63,610 bases of DNA, taken from the NCBI GenBank assembly GCA_900110635.1, contig FOEK01000022.1:1-63610 (forward strand). The letters run 5' to 3'. Positions 63,332 to 63,610 of this stretch are shown here, one piece after another. The notes below the pieces were generated by a model. The model had not been told where the DNA came from. It saw only the letters and a list, made by a program, of their open reading frames with translations, and ran no database searches. This stretch comes from Lachnospiraceae bacterium NE2001 (GTDB lineage: Bacteria; Bacillota; Clostridia; Lachnospirales; Lachnospiraceae). Both the position numbers and the translations under genes were made by a program. Every line of letters begins with the position of its first letter. Position 1 is the first letter of the stretch.

Positions 63332-63610
<279 letters not shown>

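Overview
This window looks like chromosome of a low-GC Gram-positive anaerobe of the Clostridia, most likely a Lachnospiraceae member related to Butyrivibrio or Pseudobutyrivibrio. The evidence is AGGAGG-type ribosome binding sites, a dapL-type lysine pathway, the rpsF-ssb-rpsR operon, a high-molecular-weight-rubredoxin-type protein, and AT-rich DNA. The genus is inference only. Almost everything is encoded on the minus strand. Only one convincing gene, a Wzz-like chain-length protein, lies on the plus strand.

Layout, read in the direction of transcription (right to left). (1) 63.6-61.4 kb: the 3' end of a 23S rRNA gene, six tRNAs (Asp, Val, Thr, Tyr, initiator Met, Phe), a terminator, then rpsF-ssb-rpsR with its own promoter, a possible S6:S18 leader and a terminator. 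(2) 61.3-59 kb: dapF and dapL (diaminopimelate/lysine). (3) 59-40.2 kb, module 1: an ABC-transporter-dependent surface glycan locus. It holds the CDP-3,6-dideoxyhexose genes rfbF, rfbG, rfbH and a 4-reductase; a GtrB-like polyprenyl-phosphate glycosyltransferase; two very large polytopic GT-C-like proteins, one carrying a trigger-factor/FKBP-like domain; rfbC; wzm and wzt; a methyltransferase; and an 1106-residue protein combining a kinase-like domain, a coiled coil and two GT2 domains. (4) 39.5-21.3 kb, module 2: a visibly more AT-rich Wzx/Wzy locus. It holds gmd and rmd, a Stealth phosphotransferase, wzx, three GT4 enzymes, wzy, an acetyltransferase, a GHMP-kinase/nucleotidyltransferase fusion, and a manA copy beside a decayed manC copy. 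(5) 21.3-0.4 kb, module 3: divergent promoters serve wzz (+) and the initiating phosphoglycosyltransferase (-). The minus-strand operon then runs through a series of polytopic membrane proteins, GT2 enzymes, DUF2304, a flippase, GtrA and a rubredoxin fusion, and ends in intact manC-manA.

How it may work together: GDP-mannose from manA/manC feeds gmd/rmd (a GDP-6-deoxyhexose, probably D-rhamnose) and probably the polyprenyl-phosphate-mannose-type GT2 enzymes. Those GT2 enzymes sit again and again beside polytopic GT-C-like proteins, suggesting decoration of glycans outside the membrane. Modules 2 and 3 both end in manC-manA, so the same gene pair occurs twice as direct repeats about 20 kb apart, which suggests module gain by duplication or recombination.

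The most interesting candidates are: a possible Gram-positive counterpart of the WbdD kinase/methyltransferase/coiled-coil chain terminator next to a Wzt with a C-terminal sugar-binding-type domain (40.2-47 kb); the FKBP-like domain fused to a GT-C protein; choline-binding-type repeats on a polytopic membrane protein; the sugar kinase/nucleotidyltransferase fusion; a membrane protein split in frame by one amber codon; and a family of palindromic elements with a GGGGACGGTTCTC core that sit at gene 3' ends.
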